DNA of 64,000 nucleotides from Actinokineospora diospyrosa (GTDB lineage Bacteria; Actinomycetota; Actinomycetes; Mycobacteriales; Pseudonocardiaceae): NCBI RefSeq assembly GCF_024171925.1, contig NZ_JAMTCO010000018.1:1-64000 (forward strand), given 5' to 3'. The translations under genes were made by a program, and so were the position numbers. The notes under the pieces are model-generated. The model did not search any database. It worked only from the letters and a program-made list of their open reading frames with translations, and was not told where the DNA came from. This document shows positions 24,524 to 38,330 of this stretch, piece after piece (the stretch's first letter is position 1; each line of letters starts with the position of its first letter).

Positions 24524-25950
24524 CGGCGGAGCAGGGCGCAGAACATGGCGTCGGTGCCGTGCCGGTGCGGCCAGAGCTGCACGAACGGACCGTCGCCGAG
24601 CCCGGGCATCCCCTCGGGGAAGCTCGGCCGGGCGTCGAGCACGGTCGCGCCGGTGGCCCTGGCCACCGAAGACACCACGCCCTCGGTCTCCGACAGGTGC
24701 GGCGAGCACACGACGTAGGCCACGACCCCGCCGGGGCGGACCAGCCCGAGCGCGCTGGTCAGCAGTTCCCGCTGGGTCTTGGTGAGGTCGCCGACGTCCT
24801 CGGGGTGGCGGCGCCAGCGGGCCTCGGGGCGGCGGCGCAGCGCGCCGAGCCCGGTGCACGGGGCGTCGACCAGGACGCGGTCGAACGAACCAGCCAAGCC
24901 CGGCTCGCGGCCGTCGGCGACGTGCACGGTGACCGGCAGGCCGGTGGTGATCTGCTCGACCAGCCGGGCCCGGTGCGGGGCGATCTCGACCGCGTCGAGG
25001 GTGCCGCCGTTGATCGCGGTCAGCGCGCCCAGCATCGCCGCCTTGCCGCCGGGACCCGCGCACAGGTCGAGCCAGCGGGTGTCGGCGCCCTCGACGGGGA
25101 CGCGGGTCAGGGCGACGGCGCACAGCTGGCTGCCCTCGTCCTGCACGCCCGCGAGGCGCTCGCGGATCGCCTCCAGGTCGCCCGGGTCGCCCGAGCCCGG
25201 TTCCAGCCGGACCCCGTAAGGCGAGTACGGCGCCGGGTCGCCGCCGGTCATCGCGGCCAACTCCTCCGCGGTGACCTCACCGGGCCGGGCGGCCAGGTGC
25301 ACGGCGGGTCGCTCGTCGTCGGCGCGCAGCGCGTCGGCGAGCTCGTCACCGGTGCTGCCGAGGGCGTCGGCGAAGGCGCGGGCGATCCAGCGCGGGTGGC
25401 TGGTGTACGCGGCGAGGTGCCCGATCGGGTCCTCGTCGCGCGAGGGCGCGATGACCTCCAGCCACCCGGCCTCGTCGCGCTCGGTGACCTTGCGCAGCAC
25501 GGCGTTGGCGAAGCCGGTGACGCGGGGGCCGAGGTCGCGGCGCACCAGGTCCACGGTGGACGCCACGGCGGCGTGCGCCGGGATGCGGGTGCGCATGAGC
25601 TGGTAGGCGCCCAGCCGCAGCGCGTCGAGCAGCACCGGCTCGACCTTGCTCAGCGGCCGGTCGACGCACTCGGCGAGGATCTCGTCGAGCAGGCCCCAGG
25701 CGCGGCAGGTGCCGTAGGCGAGTTCGGTGGCCAACGCGGCGTCGCGGCCGGTGATGCGGCGCTCGCGCAACAGCTTGGGCAGCACGAGGTTGGCGTAGGC
25801 GTCGTCGTGCCGCACGGCCTGCAGGACGTCGAGCGCGGCGCGCCGGGCCGGGTCGTCGATGGGCGGGCGCTCCGGGGTGGCGGGCCTGCGCGGCGGGTGC
25901 GCGCGGTTGGGCCGCGACGGTCGGTGTGCGCGTTTTCCTGGCTGGGTCAT
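24520..25950 (-). CDS. rsmB: 16S rRNA (cytosine-967-C5)-methyltransferase
   Basis: Methylates C967 in the 30S decoding region. The N-terminal NusB-like RNA-binding domain spans about residues 33-165. The C-terminal SAM domain has [15 protein letters not shown], the catalytic cysteine in DAPCTGLG, and a second conserved cysteine in VVCSPH. The first 30 residues are a Pro/Arg-rich basic tail. Length is 476 aa; it overlaps fmt by 4 nt. Confidence 0.96.
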   Translation of the reverse strand: MTQPGKRAHRPSRPNRAHPPRRPATPERPPIDDPARRAALDVLQAVRHDDAYANLVLPKLLRERRITGRDAALATELAYGTCRAWGLLDEILAECVDRPLSKVEPVLLDALRLGAYQLMRTRIPAHAAVASTVDLVRRDLGPRVTGFANAVLRKVTERDEAGWLEVIAPSRDEDPIGHLAAYTSHPRWIARAFADALGSTGDELADALRADDERPAVHLAARPGEVTAEELAAMTGGDPAPYSPYGVRLEPGSGDPGDLEAIRERLAGVQDEGSQLCAVALTRVPVEGADTRWLDLCAGPGGKAAMLGALTAINGGTLDAVEIAPHRARLVEQITTGLPVTVHVADGREPGLAGSFDRVLVDAPCTGLGALRRRPEARWRRHPEDVGDLTKTQRELLTSALGLVRPGGVVAYVVCSPHLSETEGVVSSVARATGATVLDARPSFPEGMPGLGDGPFVQLWPHRHGTDAMFCALLRR

Positions 25951-26873
25951 CCGACTCGCTCCCCCGGCTCGATGCGGCTGCCGCGGGCCCAGTCGGTGGC
26001 CTGCATGCGCTTCTTCCCCTGGGCCTGAACCTCACCGAGGCTCACCGGCCAGGTGGCGGTACCCACGAGAACGCGTTTGCGCTCTACCAGCACCTCGCCA
26101 GGTGCCAGCGGGGTGTCGGACTCGGCTCTGGTGAGCGGGCCGAGTTTGAGGCGTTCACCGCGGAACCACGCCCACGCCCCCGGTTCCGGGGTGACCGCGC
26201 GGACCAGGCGGTCCACCGCGAGGCCTGGCCGGGCGAAGTCGACCTTGGCGTCGTCGACGGAGATCTTCGCGGCGTAGCTGACGCCGTCGGCGGGTTGCTC
26301 GACGGCGGCGAGCTCGGCCGACTCGATTCCGTCCACAGTGGACGTGAGGAGTCCGGCGCCCGCCTCGGCGAGCCGCTCGAGCAGCACACCCGCGGTGTCG
26401 TCGGGGCGGATCGGCTCGGTGAGCACACCGAAGACCGGGCCCGCGTCGAGTTCGCGGACGATGCGGAAGGTGCTGGCGCCGGTGATCTCGTCACCGTGGC
26501 GGATCGCGGCCTGCACCGGGGCCGCACCGCGCCAGGCGGGCAGCACGGAGAAGTGCAGGTTCACCCAACCGTGTGGCGGGATGTCCAGTGCGGCCTGCCG
26601 GAGCAGGGCCCCGTAGGCGACGACCGGGCACAGGTCCGGGCCGATCTCGCGCAACCGGTCCAGGAACGCCGGGTCGGACGCCTTGTGCGGGGTGAGGACC
26701 TCGATGCCGTGCTCGTCGGCGAGCTCGCCGACGGGAGAACGCGAGGTGTGCCTACCGCGCCCGGCAGGGGCATCGGGGCGGGTGATGACAGCGGCCACCT
26801 CGTGCCGCGACGCGATAAGCGCGCGCAACGAAGGCAGCGCCACCTCGGGCGTGCCCGCGAACACCAAGCGCAT
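25947..26873 (-). CDS. fmt: Methionyl-tRNA formyltransferase
   Basis: Formylates initiator Met-tRNA using 10-formyl-THF. The N-terminal Rossmann domain begins [15 protein letters not shown]. The catalytic [16 protein letters not shown] motif with its Asn-His pair is at about residues 107-122, and a C-terminal OB domain follows. Length is 308 aa. The ATG shares one base with the def stop (TGATG). Pairing with def puts addition and removal of the formyl group in one operon. Confidence 0.97.
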   Translation of the reverse strand: MRLVFAGTPEVALPSLRALIASRHEVAAVITRPDAPAGRGRHTSRSPVGELADEHGIEVLTPHKASDPAFLDRLREIGPDLCPVVAYGALLRQAALDIPPHGWVNLHFSVLPAWRGAAPVQAAIRHGDEITGASTFRIVRELDAGPVFGVLTEPIRPDDTAGVLLERLAEAGAGLLTSTVDGIESAELAAVEQPADGVSYAAKISVDDAKVDFARPGLAVDRLVRAVTPEPGAWAWFRGERLKLGPLTRAESDTPLAPGEVLVERKRVLVGTATWPVSLGEVQAQGKKRMQATDWARGSRIEPGERVG

Positions 26874-27418
26874 CAGCGGGCCCCGAACAGCGGGTGCGGG
26901 CTCTGCTTGAGAGTCGGCACGGCACCGTCGAACCAGGTGGCCTGCCGGATCTCCTTCATCGCCTGCTTGCGCGTGTCGTCGTCGAGGCGGTCGAGGAACA
27001 GGACGCCGTCGAGGTGGTCGGTCTCGTGCTGGATGCAGCGGGCCAGCAGGTCGCTGCCCTGGATCTCGATGGGCTCGCCATGTTCGTTGAACCCGCGCGC
27101 GACCACGTTGCGGTGCCTGCGGCAGTCCCAGGAGAAGCCCGGGATGGACAGGCAGCCCTCCGGCCCCTCTTGGGTCTCCTCGTCGAGGGAGGTCCACACC
27201 GGGTTGACCAGGTGCCCCTCCTCCCCGTCGCAGGCGTAGGTGAACACGCGCAGACCGACACCGAGCTGGGGTGCGGCCAGGCCTGCCCCGCCCTCGTCGC
27301 GCATGGTGTCCCACAGGTCGCGCACCAGGTTGCGCAACTCCCGGTCGAAGTCGACGACCTCGTCGGCCGGGGTGCGCAGCACGGGGTCGCCAAAGAGCCG
27401 GATCGGCTGGACGGTCAC
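26873..27418 (-). CDS. def: Peptide deformylase
   Basis: Metalloenzyme that removes the N-formyl group from nascent proteins. All three motifs are intact: GAGLAAPQ near residue 45, EGCLS near 87 and HETDHLDG (HExxH) near 130. Length is 181 aa. The GTG start is supported by GAGGGG 8 nt upstream. Encoded just before fmt on the same strand. Confidence 0.97.
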   Translation of the reverse strand: MTVQPIRLFGDPVLRTPADEVVDFDRELRNLVRDLWDTMRDEGGAGLAAPQLGVGLRVFTYACDGEEGHLVNPVWTSLDEETQEGPEGCLSIPGFSWDCRRHRNVVARGFNEHGEPIEIQGSDLLARCIQHETDHLDGVLFLDRLDDDTRKQAMKEIRQATWFDGAVPTLKQSPHPLFGAR

Positions 27419-27500
27419 ACGTCATCCCCTCGGTACAGGTCGGTCGGACCAGTCTATTCGCCCGTCGAGGTGCCCATGACCACCACCAGCGGGGCAGGCC

Positions 27501-29549
27501 TCAGATGAGGTCGAGCGGGTCGAGTTGGACGCGCAGCGGGTCGGGGTCCTTGCGCGCGGTGCGGACCGCTTGGGCCTTGGCCAGCACAGCGGCGAGTTCC
27601 CGGCCGTGCGGTCGGGCGACCCGGATGAGGACCCGCTCACGGGGGTCGGGTGCGTCCGGGTCCCCCAGGGGGACGGGACCGAGGATCTCGCCGGTGGGTG
27701 GGAGCGGTAGGTCTGCCAGGAGCCGGGCAACGGCGGCGGGGCTGCCGTCGGCGGACGCCATGCGCACGGCGGGTGGGAAGCCCAACTCGGTGCGGGCGGC
27801 CAGTTCGATGCTCGCGTGCCAGGCGGGGTCCCAGCGGACGAGGGCCTGGACCGGCTGGATCGAGGAGTCGGCGAGGACCACGACACGGCCGCCGTCGTCC
27901 GCTGGGCGCACCAAGGCGGCGGCGGTCATCCAGCGGCGTAGGGCTTCTTCGGTCGCGCGCAGGTCGGCGCGACCTAGAAGTGCCCAGCCGTCGAGGAGCA
28001 GGGCGGCCCCGTAACCGGCCTCGGCTACGGGTTCCGCGCCGGGCGTCGCCACTACGAGAGCGGGCTTGGCACTGACGGTCGCCAACACCTCTTGCGCTCC
28101 CGAGGTCCGGACAGGGAATCCGGTGAAGGCGCGACCTAGTTCCTCCGCGGTCCTCTTAGCTCCGATGACAGCGGCCCGTAGGCGACGGGAACCACAGTTC
28201 TGGCACCGGAAGTTGGCCTCGGTCGCCGCGCACCACCGGCACGCGGGCGGGCGGGCTTCAGCTCCGGCAGGCGGTATGCCCAACGGGCCCGCGCACCGAC
28301 GGCAGCGCGCTGGAGCCCGGCAGTCCTGACACGTCAACGCGGGCACATAGCCCCGCCGAGGAACCTGCACCAGTACCGGATGCCCAGCCGTTAGCGCTGC
28401 CCGAGCCGCGTCGAAGGCCACCGAGGGAACGCGGGCAGTCCTCGCGGCCGGGTCTCGGGCCATCTGCGAGTCGTGCTCGCCGATCGCGGTCACCCGAGGC
28501 GCGGCCGCCCGGACCTCGGTGCGGGCGGCGACGATCTCCGGCGCCCATCCCGTGTCCACCAGGAGTTGGGCCTCGGCGGTGCGGGCGAACCCGGCGACGA
28601 CCATGGCCGCCCCCGTGCGGGTGGCGCGCTGGATCAGCACGTCCCGCACGTGCGGGTACGGCGACCTCGGGTCGGAGTGCTGGTCGTCCCCGTCGTCCCA
28701 CACGACCAGGACGCCCGGGTCCGCGACAGGCGCGTAGGCGGTCGCGCGGGTGCCTACGACGATCCGCGCCACCCCACGGCGAACGTTCAGCCATCCCCGG
28801 TACCTCTTGGCGGGCCCCAGATCCGCCGACAGCGCCACCACAGCGTCTTCCCCTGCCAGAGCGACGCAGGCAGCGTTCACGCGCGTTACGTCGCGGTGGT
28901 CGGGTACGACAATCACGGCCCCACGCCCCGATGACGCTGCCGTGACCGCGACCTCGGCCAAGCGCAGTGGCCAGTCTTCGCCCGGAAGCGCCTGCCACAC
29001 CGCGTGCGCCTGACGTCCAGCCTTCAAGGCGTCCAGGAACGCGGCCCCACGCGGGTAGCGCGCCCACCCCTCCAGATCCGGCACAGCGGGTGCGTCGGCG
29101 GGCTCACCGGCCTCTTCGGCTTCAACACGCGCATGGCGAGGTGGGACTGCCAGCCGGAGAACGTCGATCATCGTGCCGCCATAGCGGTCGGCCACGGCAC
29201 GGCAGAGCCCAGCGACCTCGGGAGAGAGAACAGGCTCCGGCGAGACAACCTTGTCCAGGAACAACAACCGGTTGGCGTCGAAATCGGACTCCGCGACGCG
29301 TTCGGCGATGAACCCGTCCGTCAGCTGTCGGTTGAACCGGACCCGGACCCGGCACCCCGGCGCCGCCTCGGTATCGAGCTTGGCGGGCACGAGGTAGTCG
29401 AAGGTGCGGTCGAGGTGCGCCAACGGGGCGTCCACCCACACCTTCGCGACGGGCAGTTCGGCGGCCGCCACCTGCTTGCCCTTGGCCGGGGCCGGGGCGG
29501 GCTTCGACACCGCGACGTCGAACAGGGCGTCGGGGTCGGGTTCGGACAT
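27501..29549 (-). CDS. priA: Primosomal protein N' (PriA), actinobacterial form without ATPase motifs
   Basis: Replication-restart protein, 682 aa. The N-terminal 3'-DNA-binding domain is visible (VWVDAPLAHLDRTFDYLVP). The zinc-binding region has four Cys pairs (CQDC, CRRC, CRWC, CQNC). The Walker A lysine loop expected near residue 215 is replaced by SGRGAVIVVPDHR, and the DEAH box is replaced by VWDDGDDQH. The helicase engine is therefore probably inactive, as is known for PriA of many actinobacteria. It probably acts as a loader or scaffold rather than a motor. Confidence 0.93.
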   Translation of the reverse strand: MSEPDPDALFDVAVSKPAPAPAKGKQVAAAELPVAKVWVDAPLAHLDRTFDYLVPAKLDTEAAPGCRVRVRFNRQLTDGFIAERVAESDFDANRLLFLDKVVSPEPVLSPEVAGLCRAVADRYGGTMIDVLRLAVPPRHARVEAEEAGEPADAPAVPDLEGWARYPRGAAFLDALKAGRQAHAVWQALPGEDWPLRLAEVAVTAASSGRGAVIVVPDHRDVTRVNAACVALAGEDAVVALSADLGPAKRYRGWLNVRRGVARIVVGTRATAYAPVADPGVLVVWDDGDDQHSDPRSPYPHVRDVLIQRATRTGAAMVVAGFARTAEAQLLVDTGWAPEIVAARTEVRAAAPRVTAIGEHDSQMARDPAARTARVPSVAFDAARAALTAGHPVLVQVPRRGYVPALTCQDCRAPARCRRCAGPLGIPPAGAEARPPACRWCAATEANFRCQNCGSRRLRAAVIGAKRTAEELGRAFTGFPVRTSGAQEVLATVSAKPALVVATPGAEPVAEAGYGAALLLDGWALLGRADLRATEEALRRWMTAAALVRPADDGGRVVVLADSSIQPVQALVRWDPAWHASIELAARTELGFPPAVRMASADGSPAAVARLLADLPLPPTGEILGPVPLGDPDAPDPRERVLIRVARPHGRELAAVLAKAQAVRTARKDPDPLRVQLDPLDLI

Positions 29550-29570
29550 AGGGGCTGGTCTACCAGACGC

Positions 29571-29987
29571 CTAGTCCGAACGGTCCTGGTGGTAGGCGGC
29601 GTAGAGGGCCACGATCTCGGAGCGGTCCCCGGTTTCGGCCTCTTCGCGTATGCGGCGGTTGAGGCCGATGGGATAGCCGTGCTTGATGAGGCGCCTCTCG
29701 CACGCGTCTTCCATGAAGGACAGCGAGAAGTACAGCCCGGTCACGTACCCGGCGGCGACCATCGAGAACCGCAGCGACAGCGGGCCCGGTACGAACAACA
29801 GCAGCCACAGCGGGCTGAACAGCACCATCACCCGCGCGAAGTGCCGCCACACCCAGGTGCGGGCCGTGAGGTCCCACAGCACCCACGGCCGGTAGCGGTC
29901 GGGCAGGGTGCCGCCGATGGCGTACCAGAGCCACCGCAGGGGTCCGGGTCGCTGGAAGTGCACGCCGTGGATCGTAGGTGTCCCCAC
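29571..29987 (-). CDS. DUF5313 family membrane protein
   Basis: A 138-aa protein of an actinobacterial family of unknown function. Typical features are PGPLRWLWYAIGGTLPDRYRPWVL, DLTARTWVWRH, two membrane segments at about residues 50-88, and a cytoplasmic tail with IKHGYPIGLNRR. The GTG start lies directly behind AGGTGAT, which itself is the last part of the metK terminator stem. It lies between metK and priA on the same strand. Confidence 0.8.
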   Translation of the reverse strand: MGTPTIHGVHFQRPGPLRWLWYAIGGTLPDRYRPWVLWDLTARTWVWRHFARVMVLFSPLWLLLFVPGPLSLRFSMVAAGYVTGLYFSLSFMEDACERRLIKHGYPIGLNRRIREEAETGDRSEIVALYAAYHQDRSD

Positions 29988-29994
29988 AAAACAT

Positions 29995-30030
29995 CACCTC
30001 TCCCCCACGGTTACCCGTGGAGGAGAGGTG
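29995..30030 (-). terminator. metK terminator hairpin
   Basis: A 16-bp stem with a single mismatch (CACCTCTCCCCCACGG / CCGTGGAGGAGAGGTG) around a TTAC loop. On the minus strand it is followed by ATGTTTTGTG. It lies 12 nt after the metK stop. The last arm supplies the AGGTG that serves as ribosome-binding site of the next gene, so the stem would hide that site in read-through mRNA. Confidence 0.75.
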
Positions 30031-30042
30031 ACACACGTGCTC

Positions 30043-31248
30043 TTAAGCGCCCGCGGCGGTCCGCAGGTCGTCGGCGCGGTCGGTGCGCTCCCACGGCAGG
30101 TCCAACTCCGGGCGGCCGAAGTGCCCGTACGCCGCGGTCTGCGCGTAGATCGGGCGCAGCAGGTCCAGGTCGCGGATGATCGCGGCCGGGCGCAGGTCGA
30201 ACACCTCGCGGACGGCGGTCTGGATCTTGGCCGGGTCCACCTTCTCGGTGCCGAAGGTCTCGACGAACAGACCGACCGGGGCAGCCTTGCCGATGGCGTA
30301 GGCCACCTGCACCTCGATGCGGTCGGCCAGACCCGCGGCGACCGCGTTCTTGGCGACCCACCGCATCGCGTACGCGGCCGAGCGGTCGACCTTGGACGGG
30401 TCCTTGCCCGAGAACGCGCCACCACCGTGGCGGGCCATGCCGCCGTAGGTGTCGACGATGATCTTGCGGCCGGTCAGGCCCGCGTCACCCATCGGACCAC
30501 CGATGACGAACCGGCCGGTCGGGTTCACCAACAACCGCACCCCGGCGGTGTCGAGATCCAACTCCCCCAACTCGGGCACCACCACACCCTCGCGCACATC
30601 CACCCCGAGCAGCCGCTCCAGGTCAACGCCCTCGGCGTGCTGCCAGGACACGACCACGGTGTCGAGCCGAACAGCCCGATCACCGTCGTACTCGATGGTG
30701 ACCTGGGTCTTGCCGTCCGGCCGCAAGTACGGCACCAAACCGTCCTGGCGAACCTTCGTCAGACGCTTCGAAAACCGGTGCGCCAACGCGATCGGCAACG
30801 GCATCAACTCAGGGGTGTCGGTGCACGCGTACCCGAACATCAAACCCTGGTCACCCGCACCCTGACGATCGATCTCGTCCGAAGCGTTCTCCACACGGGT
30901 CTCGTGCGCCGTGTCCACACCCTGCGCGATATCCGGCGACTGCGCACCAATCGCCACATTCACACCACAGGAGTTCCCGTCGAACCCCTTCGCCGACGAG
31001 TCGTACCCGATCCGCAGGATCACATCCCGCACGATGCTCGGGATATCCGCGTAAGCCTCCGTCGTCACCTCACCGGCCACGTGCACCTGGCCGGTCGTCA
31101 CGAGCGTCTCCACCGCCACCCGCGACCGCGGGTCCTTCGCCAACAGCGCGTCCAAGACCGCGTCACTGATCGCATCACAGATCTTGTCCGGGTGGCCTTC
31201 GGTGACCGACTCGGAAGTAAAGAGCCTACGGCTGCCGTTCTCGCTCAC
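30043..31248 (-). CDS. metK: S-adenosylmethionine synthetase
   Basis: Makes SAM from methionine and ATP, the methyl donor for RsmB and the O-methyltransferase nearby. [12 protein letters not shown] near residue 130 and [16 protein letters not shown] near residue 275 are the two family signatures, and the N-terminal [12 protein letters not shown] is intact. Length is 401 aa with a GTG start. The 52 nt upstream are too short for a SAM riboswitch. Confidence 0.98.
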   Translation of the reverse strand: MSENGSRRLFTSESVTEGHPDKICDAISDAVLDALLAKDPRSRVAVETLVTTGQVHVAGEVTTEAYADIPSIVRDVILRIGYDSSAKGFDGNSCGVNVAIGAQSPDIAQGVDTAHETRVENASDEIDRQGAGDQGLMFGYACTDTPELMPLPIALAHRFSKRLTKVRQDGLVPYLRPDGKTQVTIEYDGDRAVRLDTVVVSWQHAEGVDLERLLGVDVREGVVVPELGELDLDTAGVRLLVNPTGRFVIGGPMGDAGLTGRKIIVDTYGGMARHGGGAFSGKDPSKVDRSAAYAMRWVAKNAVAAGLADRIEVQVAYAIGKAAPVGLFVETFGTEKVDPAKIQTAVREVFDLRPAAIIRDLDLLRPIYAQTAAYGHFGRPELDLPWERTDRADDLRTAAGA

Positions 31249-31300
31249 GAGTTACCCCACATCGTCCGCCCTGTGTCGGGGCAACTGTACTGAAGCGCCC

Positions 31301-32548
31301 TCAGGAGCGGCTTGAAGATTGGACCAGTTCCACTACGGAGTCCCAGACTTCGCTCGCGAGTTGCGCCTTCGAGCCCAACGCGATCGGGCGTTCGGCGCCA
31401 GCCGCCGACAACAGCCACCCGGCGTTGTCCTCGGTCTCGAACGCCTTGCCCTCGCCGACCGCGTTCACCACGAGCAGGTCACAGCCCTTGCGTTTGAGCT
31501 TGGCCCGTGCATGGTCGAGGACATCGGCCCCGGAATCGCCGGTCTCGGCCGCGAATCCGACGATTACCTGCCAGTCTGGAAGAAGACCGGCAGTTCTGGC
31601 CGCGACCAGCTCAGCGAGTACGTCCGCGGTGCGGGTGAGTGCTATAGGGGCCGGGTCCCGATCGGTCTTCTTGATCTTGAACTCGGCCGAGCTGACCGGC
31701 CGGAAATCGGCGACGGCGGCGGCCATCACCACCACGTCGGCGGTACCCGCGGCCGCGTGCACGGCATCGCGCAGTTGCGCGGCGGTGCCCACCCGGACGA
31801 CGTCCACACCGGCGGGCTCCGGCAGCGGCAGCGTGTGCGCCGAGACCAAGGTCACCTGGGCGCCGCGCTGGGCGGCGGTGCGGGCGAGGGCGTAGCCCTG
31901 CTTGCCGGAGGACCGGTTGCCCAGGTAGCGGACCGGGTCGAGCGGTTCACGGGTGCCGCCCGCGGAGACGACGACCCGGAGACCCTCCAGGTCACGCGGC
32001 AAGGCGTCTGGGCGGTGCAAGAGCAGCCGGGCGAGGTCAACGATCTCAGCCGGGTCTGCCAGCCTGCCCTTACCCGTGTCGGCCCCGGTGAGCCTGCCGC
32101 TGGCGGGCTCGGTCACGACCGTCCCCCGCGAGCGCAGGGTGGCCACGTTGGCCTGGGTGGCCGGGTGCTCCCACATCTCGGTGTGCATCGCCGGGATCAT
32201 CAGCACCGGGCACCGCGCGGTGAGCAGGGTGCCCGTCAGCAGGTCGTCGGCGAGCCCGTGCGCGGCCCTGGCGAGCAGGTCCGCGGTGGCGGGCACCACG
32301 ACGACCAGGTCGGCCTCTTGGCCCAACCGGACGTGCGGGACCTCCGGTACGTCCGAGAACACACCGGTGTGCACCTTGTTGCCCGAGAGCGCCTCGAACG
32401 TGGCGGCACCGACGAACCGCAGCGCGGCCTCGGTCGGTACCACCCGCACGTCGTGACCGGACTCGGTCAGCCTGCGCAAGACCTCACAGGCCTTGTAGGC
32501 GGCGATCCCGCCACCGACGCCGAGAACGACCTTGGGCCGCGAGGTCAC
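31301..32548 (-). CDS. coaBC: Bifunctional phosphopantothenoylcysteine decarboxylase / phosphopantothenate-cysteine ligase
   Basis: Two steps of coenzyme A synthesis. The N-terminal CoaC flavodomain has [11 protein letters not shown], the catalytic histidine in PHVRL, and PAMHTEMW. The C-terminal CoaB domain has [17 protein letters not shown] followed by RSSGKQG, and the KIKK loop. Length is 415 aa. The GTG start overlaps the rpoZ stop by 4 nt, the last link in a mihF-gmk-rpoZ-coaBC chain. Confidence 0.97.
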   Translation of the reverse strand: MTSRPKVVLGVGGGIAAYKACEVLRRLTESGHDVRVVPTEAALRFVGAATFEALSGNKVHTGVFSDVPEVPHVRLGQEADLVVVVPATADLLARAAHGLADDLLTGTLLTARCPVLMIPAMHTEMWEHPATQANVATLRSRGTVVTEPASGRLTGADTGKGRLADPAEIVDLARLLLHRPDALPRDLEGLRVVVSAGGTREPLDPVRYLGNRSSGKQGYALARTAAQRGAQVTLVSAHTLPLPEPAGVDVVRVGTAAQLRDAVHAAAGTADVVVMAAAVADFRPVSSAEFKIKKTDRDPAPIALTRTADVLAELVAARTAGLLPDWQVIVGFAAETGDSGADVLDHARAKLKRKGCDLLVVNAVGEGKAFETEDNAGWLLSAAGAERPIALGSKAQLASEVWDSVVELVQSSSRS

Positions 32549-32832
32549 TCGCCCTCGGTGTGCTCAAGCAGGCCGGAGTGGATCTCGCGCAGGGCGATGG
32601 ACAGCGGCTTCTCCCGGGGACCGGGCTCCACCAGCGGGCCGACGTACTCCAGCAGGCCCTCGCCGAGCTGCGCGTAGTAGTCGTTGATCTGCCGCGCGCG
32701 CTTGGCCGCGTAGATGACCAGCGCGTACTTGGAGCTGACCTTGTCGAGCAGGTCGTCGATCGGGGGGTTGGTGATGCCTTCGAGCTGCGTCGTCGGCTCG
32801 CCGAGAGCGCCAAGCTCGGTAGGGGTGATCAC
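32545..32832 (-). CDS. rpoZ: RNA polymerase omega subunit
   Basis: Small subunit that assists assembly of beta-prime, 95 aa. The core [28 protein letters not shown] motif region lies at about residues 22-50. A GTG start at 32832 overlaps the gmk stop (GTGA); an upstream in-frame extension would merely duplicate gmk sequence in another frame. Gene order gmk-rpoZ-coaBC is conserved in actinobacteria. Confidence 0.95.
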   Translation of the reverse strand: MITPTELGALGEPTTQLEGITNPPIDDLLDKVSSKYALVIYAAKRARQINDYYAQLGEGLLEYVGPLVEPGPREKPLSIALREIHSGLLEHTEGE

Positions 32833-33449
32833 TCGGTGCACTCCTGGTTCGAGGGGTCCGGAAGTACCAAGGTTAGCAACTCCTTGGCGGCGGTCGGCAC
32901 ATCGGCGTTCACCACGACCGCGTCGAACTCGGCCTCGGCCGCCAGTTCGTCCTTCGCCACGGCCAGCCTGCGCGCCACGACCTCGGGATCCTCGGTGCCC
33001 CGACCGGTGAGCCGCGACACCAGCGCGTCCCACGAGGGCGGCACCAGCATCACCAGCAGCGCCTCGGGCATGGCCAGGCGCACCTGGCGGGCCCCCTGCA
33101 GTTCGATCTCCAGCACGGCGGGCCTGCCCGCGGCCAGCGCGACCTCGACCGGGCCGCGCGGGGTGCCGTAGCAGTTGCCCGCGTACTCGGCGTGCTCGAG
33201 CAGCTCGCCCGAGCCCGCCATCCGCGCGAACTCCGCGCGGTCGACGAAGTGGTAGTGCGCGCCGTCCACCTCGCCCGGCCGCGGGCGGCGGGTGGTGACC
33301 GACACGCTGAAGTAGATGTCCGGGTGCAGCCTGCGCAGTTCGGCGACCACGCTCGACTTGCCGACCCCGGACGGGCCCGACACGACAGCGAGCCGGGACC
33401 GGGGCGCAACGCCCGGTCCCGGCTCACGGCCTTGCGACTTCTCGGTCAC
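32829..33449 (-). CDS. gmk: Guanylate kinase
   Basis: Phosphorylates GMP to GDP. The P-loop GPSGVGKSS lies at about residues 25-33. The GMP-binding region [21 protein letters not shown] and the [10 protein letters not shown] segment are typical. Length is 206 aa. Its start codon overlaps the mihF stop by 4 nt. Confidence 0.97.
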   Translation of the reverse strand: MTEKSQGREPGPGVAPRSRLAVVSGPSGVGKSSVVAELRRLHPDIYFSVSVTTRRPRPGEVDGAHYHFVDRAEFARMAGSGELLEHAEYAGNCYGTPRGPVEVALAAGRPAVLEIELQGARQVRLAMPEALLVMLVPPSWDALVSRLTGRGTEDPEVVARRLAVAKDELAAEAEFDAVVVNADVPTAAKELLTLVLPDPSNQECTE

Positions 33450-33763
33450 TCGCCGCTGAACTCGGCCAGCAACGCCTTGCGCTGGCGGTCACCGAGTCCG
33501 CGCAGGCGCCTGCTCGGCGCGATCTCCAGGCGCTCGATGATCTGCTGGGCACGCACCTTGCCGACGCCCGGGAGGGCCTCGAGCAGCGCGGTGACCTTCA
33601 TCTTGCCCAGGACCTCGTCGTTGTCAGACTGGGCCAGCACGTCCTTGAGGGTGGTTCCGCCTCGCTTCAGGCGCTCCTTGAGCTCGGCTCGGGCGCGACG
33701 GGCGGCAGCCGCCTTCTCCAGCGCTGCGGCCCGCTGCTCCTCGGTCAGCTGGGGAAGGGCCAC
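33446..33763 (-). CDS. mihF: Integration host factor, actinobacterial type (mIHF/sIHF)
   Basis: Essential nucleoid-associated protein in mycobacteria and a developmental and antibiotic regulator in Streptomyces; unrelated to enterobacterial IHF. The 105-aa length matches. The N-terminal helix is Ala/Arg-rich and is followed by a helix-two-turns-helix domain with [20 protein letters not shown] and [18 protein letters not shown]. The GTG start has GGAGGAAATC upstream; a longer ORF into the upstream region is unsupported. Confidence 0.96.
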   Translation of the reverse strand: MALPQLTEEQRAAALEKAAAARRARAELKERLKRGGTTLKDVLAQSDNDEVLGKMKVTALLEALPGVGKVRAQQIIERLEIAPSRRLRGLGDRQRKALLAEFSGE

Positions 33764-33807
33764 GATTTCCTCCGTGGGGGTGGGATTTCTTCCGGATCGG
33801 TGCCGCG

Positions 33808-33837
33808 ACGTTACCGACCCCTGGCCTGCGGGGACAA
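33808..33837 (-). promoter_or_regulatory. Candidate promoter of the mihF-gmk-rpoZ-coaBC unit
   Basis: Minus strand: -35 TTGTCC (complement of 33832-33837), 18-nt spacer, -10 TAACGT (complement of 33808-33813). This gives a leader of roughly 38 nt with the mihF ribosome-binding site. The remaining 33838-34080 spacer holds no gene. Confidence 0.5.
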
Positions 33838-33964
33838 CGCGGGTCCAGCATGTGCGGTCCGTGACGCCCGGGCAGAAGTTGATCAACAACGCGTGATCTG
33901 GACGAGCGTGACCTGCGACGATACCGCCGTGTCGGCGATCACAGAACCGGTCACGCAGTGCGAT

Positions 33965-33995
33965 GGCGACACCGGCGGTTCGCGAAAGTGTCGCC
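33965..33995. other. Isolated hairpin in the mihF/pyrF spacer
   Basis: A perfect 8-bp stem (GGCGACAC / GTGTCGCC) with a 15-nt loop lies in the 368-nt interval between mihF and pyrF. No T tract follows it. Its role is unknown. Confidence 0.35.
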
Positions 33996-34080
33996 TCCGC
34001 CACTCCCGGGAACCCCCTGAACACACCCGGTCAGCCCATAGCCGTCTACCTGCGTGAACACCACGCGGGCGCGCCAAAAC

Positions 34081-34113
34081 CCCCCGGACGGCCCGATTCG
34101 GGCGTCCGGAGGG
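34081..34113 (-). terminator. Terminator of the pyrimidine operon
   Basis: GC-rich stem-loop with CCGGACG / CGTCCGG arms flanked by further pairing bases, on the minus strand followed by GTTTTGG. It begins about 20 nt after the pyrF stop at 34132 and would end the pyrR-pyrF transcript. Confidence 0.65.
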
Positions 34114-34131
34114 TGGCGCGAGGGGGTTGTG

Positions 34132-35003
34132 CTACCGCGCGGCGGCCGCCAGTTCGTCGCGCACCCGCAGGGCGGCGGTGCGCAGTGCGGCGGCGTCGGG
34201 ACCGTGCCGCAGGACGTCGCGCGAGCTGGCGGGCAGCACGCGCGGCAGGGTCGGGCCGAACACCGCGGCCAACTCGGCCGCCCCGGCGCCCTGCGCGCCC
34301 AGCCCGGGGGCCAGGACGGGCCCGTCGAGCGCGGACAGGTCCAGACCCGTACGACCCACGGTGGCGCCCACCACGAGCCCCACGGAGCCCAGCGGGGCCC
34401 CGGTGGCCGCGCGCTGGGCGGCGTTGCGCGCGGCGGCCTGGTCGACGATCGACTGCGCCACGCTCACCCCGCCGGGCCCATCTACCCCGCCCAACCCGCC
34501 CACCAGGGCGCGCTGCACGCTCGCACCCTCGGGGTTGGAGGTCAGCGCGAGCACGAACACGCCGCGCCCGGTGGCCTCGGCCGCCTCGATGGCCGGGTCG
34601 AGCGAGCCGAACCCGAGGTAGGGCGAGACGGTGACCGCGTCGGCGGCCAGCGGGGACGAGTCCGACAGGTACGCCTGGGCGTAGGCGGCCATCGTTGAGC
34701 CGATGTCACCGCGCTTGACGTCGAGCAGCACCAGCGCCCCGGCCGCCTGGGCCTCGGCGATGACCCGCTCCAGCACGGCGACCCCGCGCGAGCCGTAGGC
34801 CTCGAAGAACGCCGACTGCGGCTTGATCACCGAGATCTCGCCCGCGAAGGCCTCGACGCAGGTCAGCGCGAACCGCTCCAGGCCGCTCGCGTCGCGGGGC
34901 AGGCCCCACTGGTCGAGCAGGCCCGGGTGCGGGTCGATGCCCACGCACAGCGAGCCGCGGGCGGCGACGGCCGCGGTGAGCCGGGTCCCGAACGGCGCCC
35001 GGC

Positions 35004-35007
<4 letters not shown>
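34132..35007 (-). CDS. pyrF: Orotidine 5'-phosphate decarboxylase (type 2)
   Basis: Final step to UMP. The catalytic [11 protein letters not shown] motif is near residue 95, with [11 protein letters not shown] near the N-terminus and the phosphate-gripping APGLGAQG near residue 230. The 291-aa length and layout are of the actinobacterial type 2 class. The ATG overlaps the carB stop (ATGA). Last gene of the operon. Confidence 0.97.

Positions 35008-38329
<3,322 letters not shown>

Positions 38330-38330
<1 letters not shown>

Noticed and set aside
31249-31300. SAM riboswitch upstream of metK
   Set aside because: Only 52 nt separate metK from coaBC, too short for a SAM aptamer, and no conserved core is visible.
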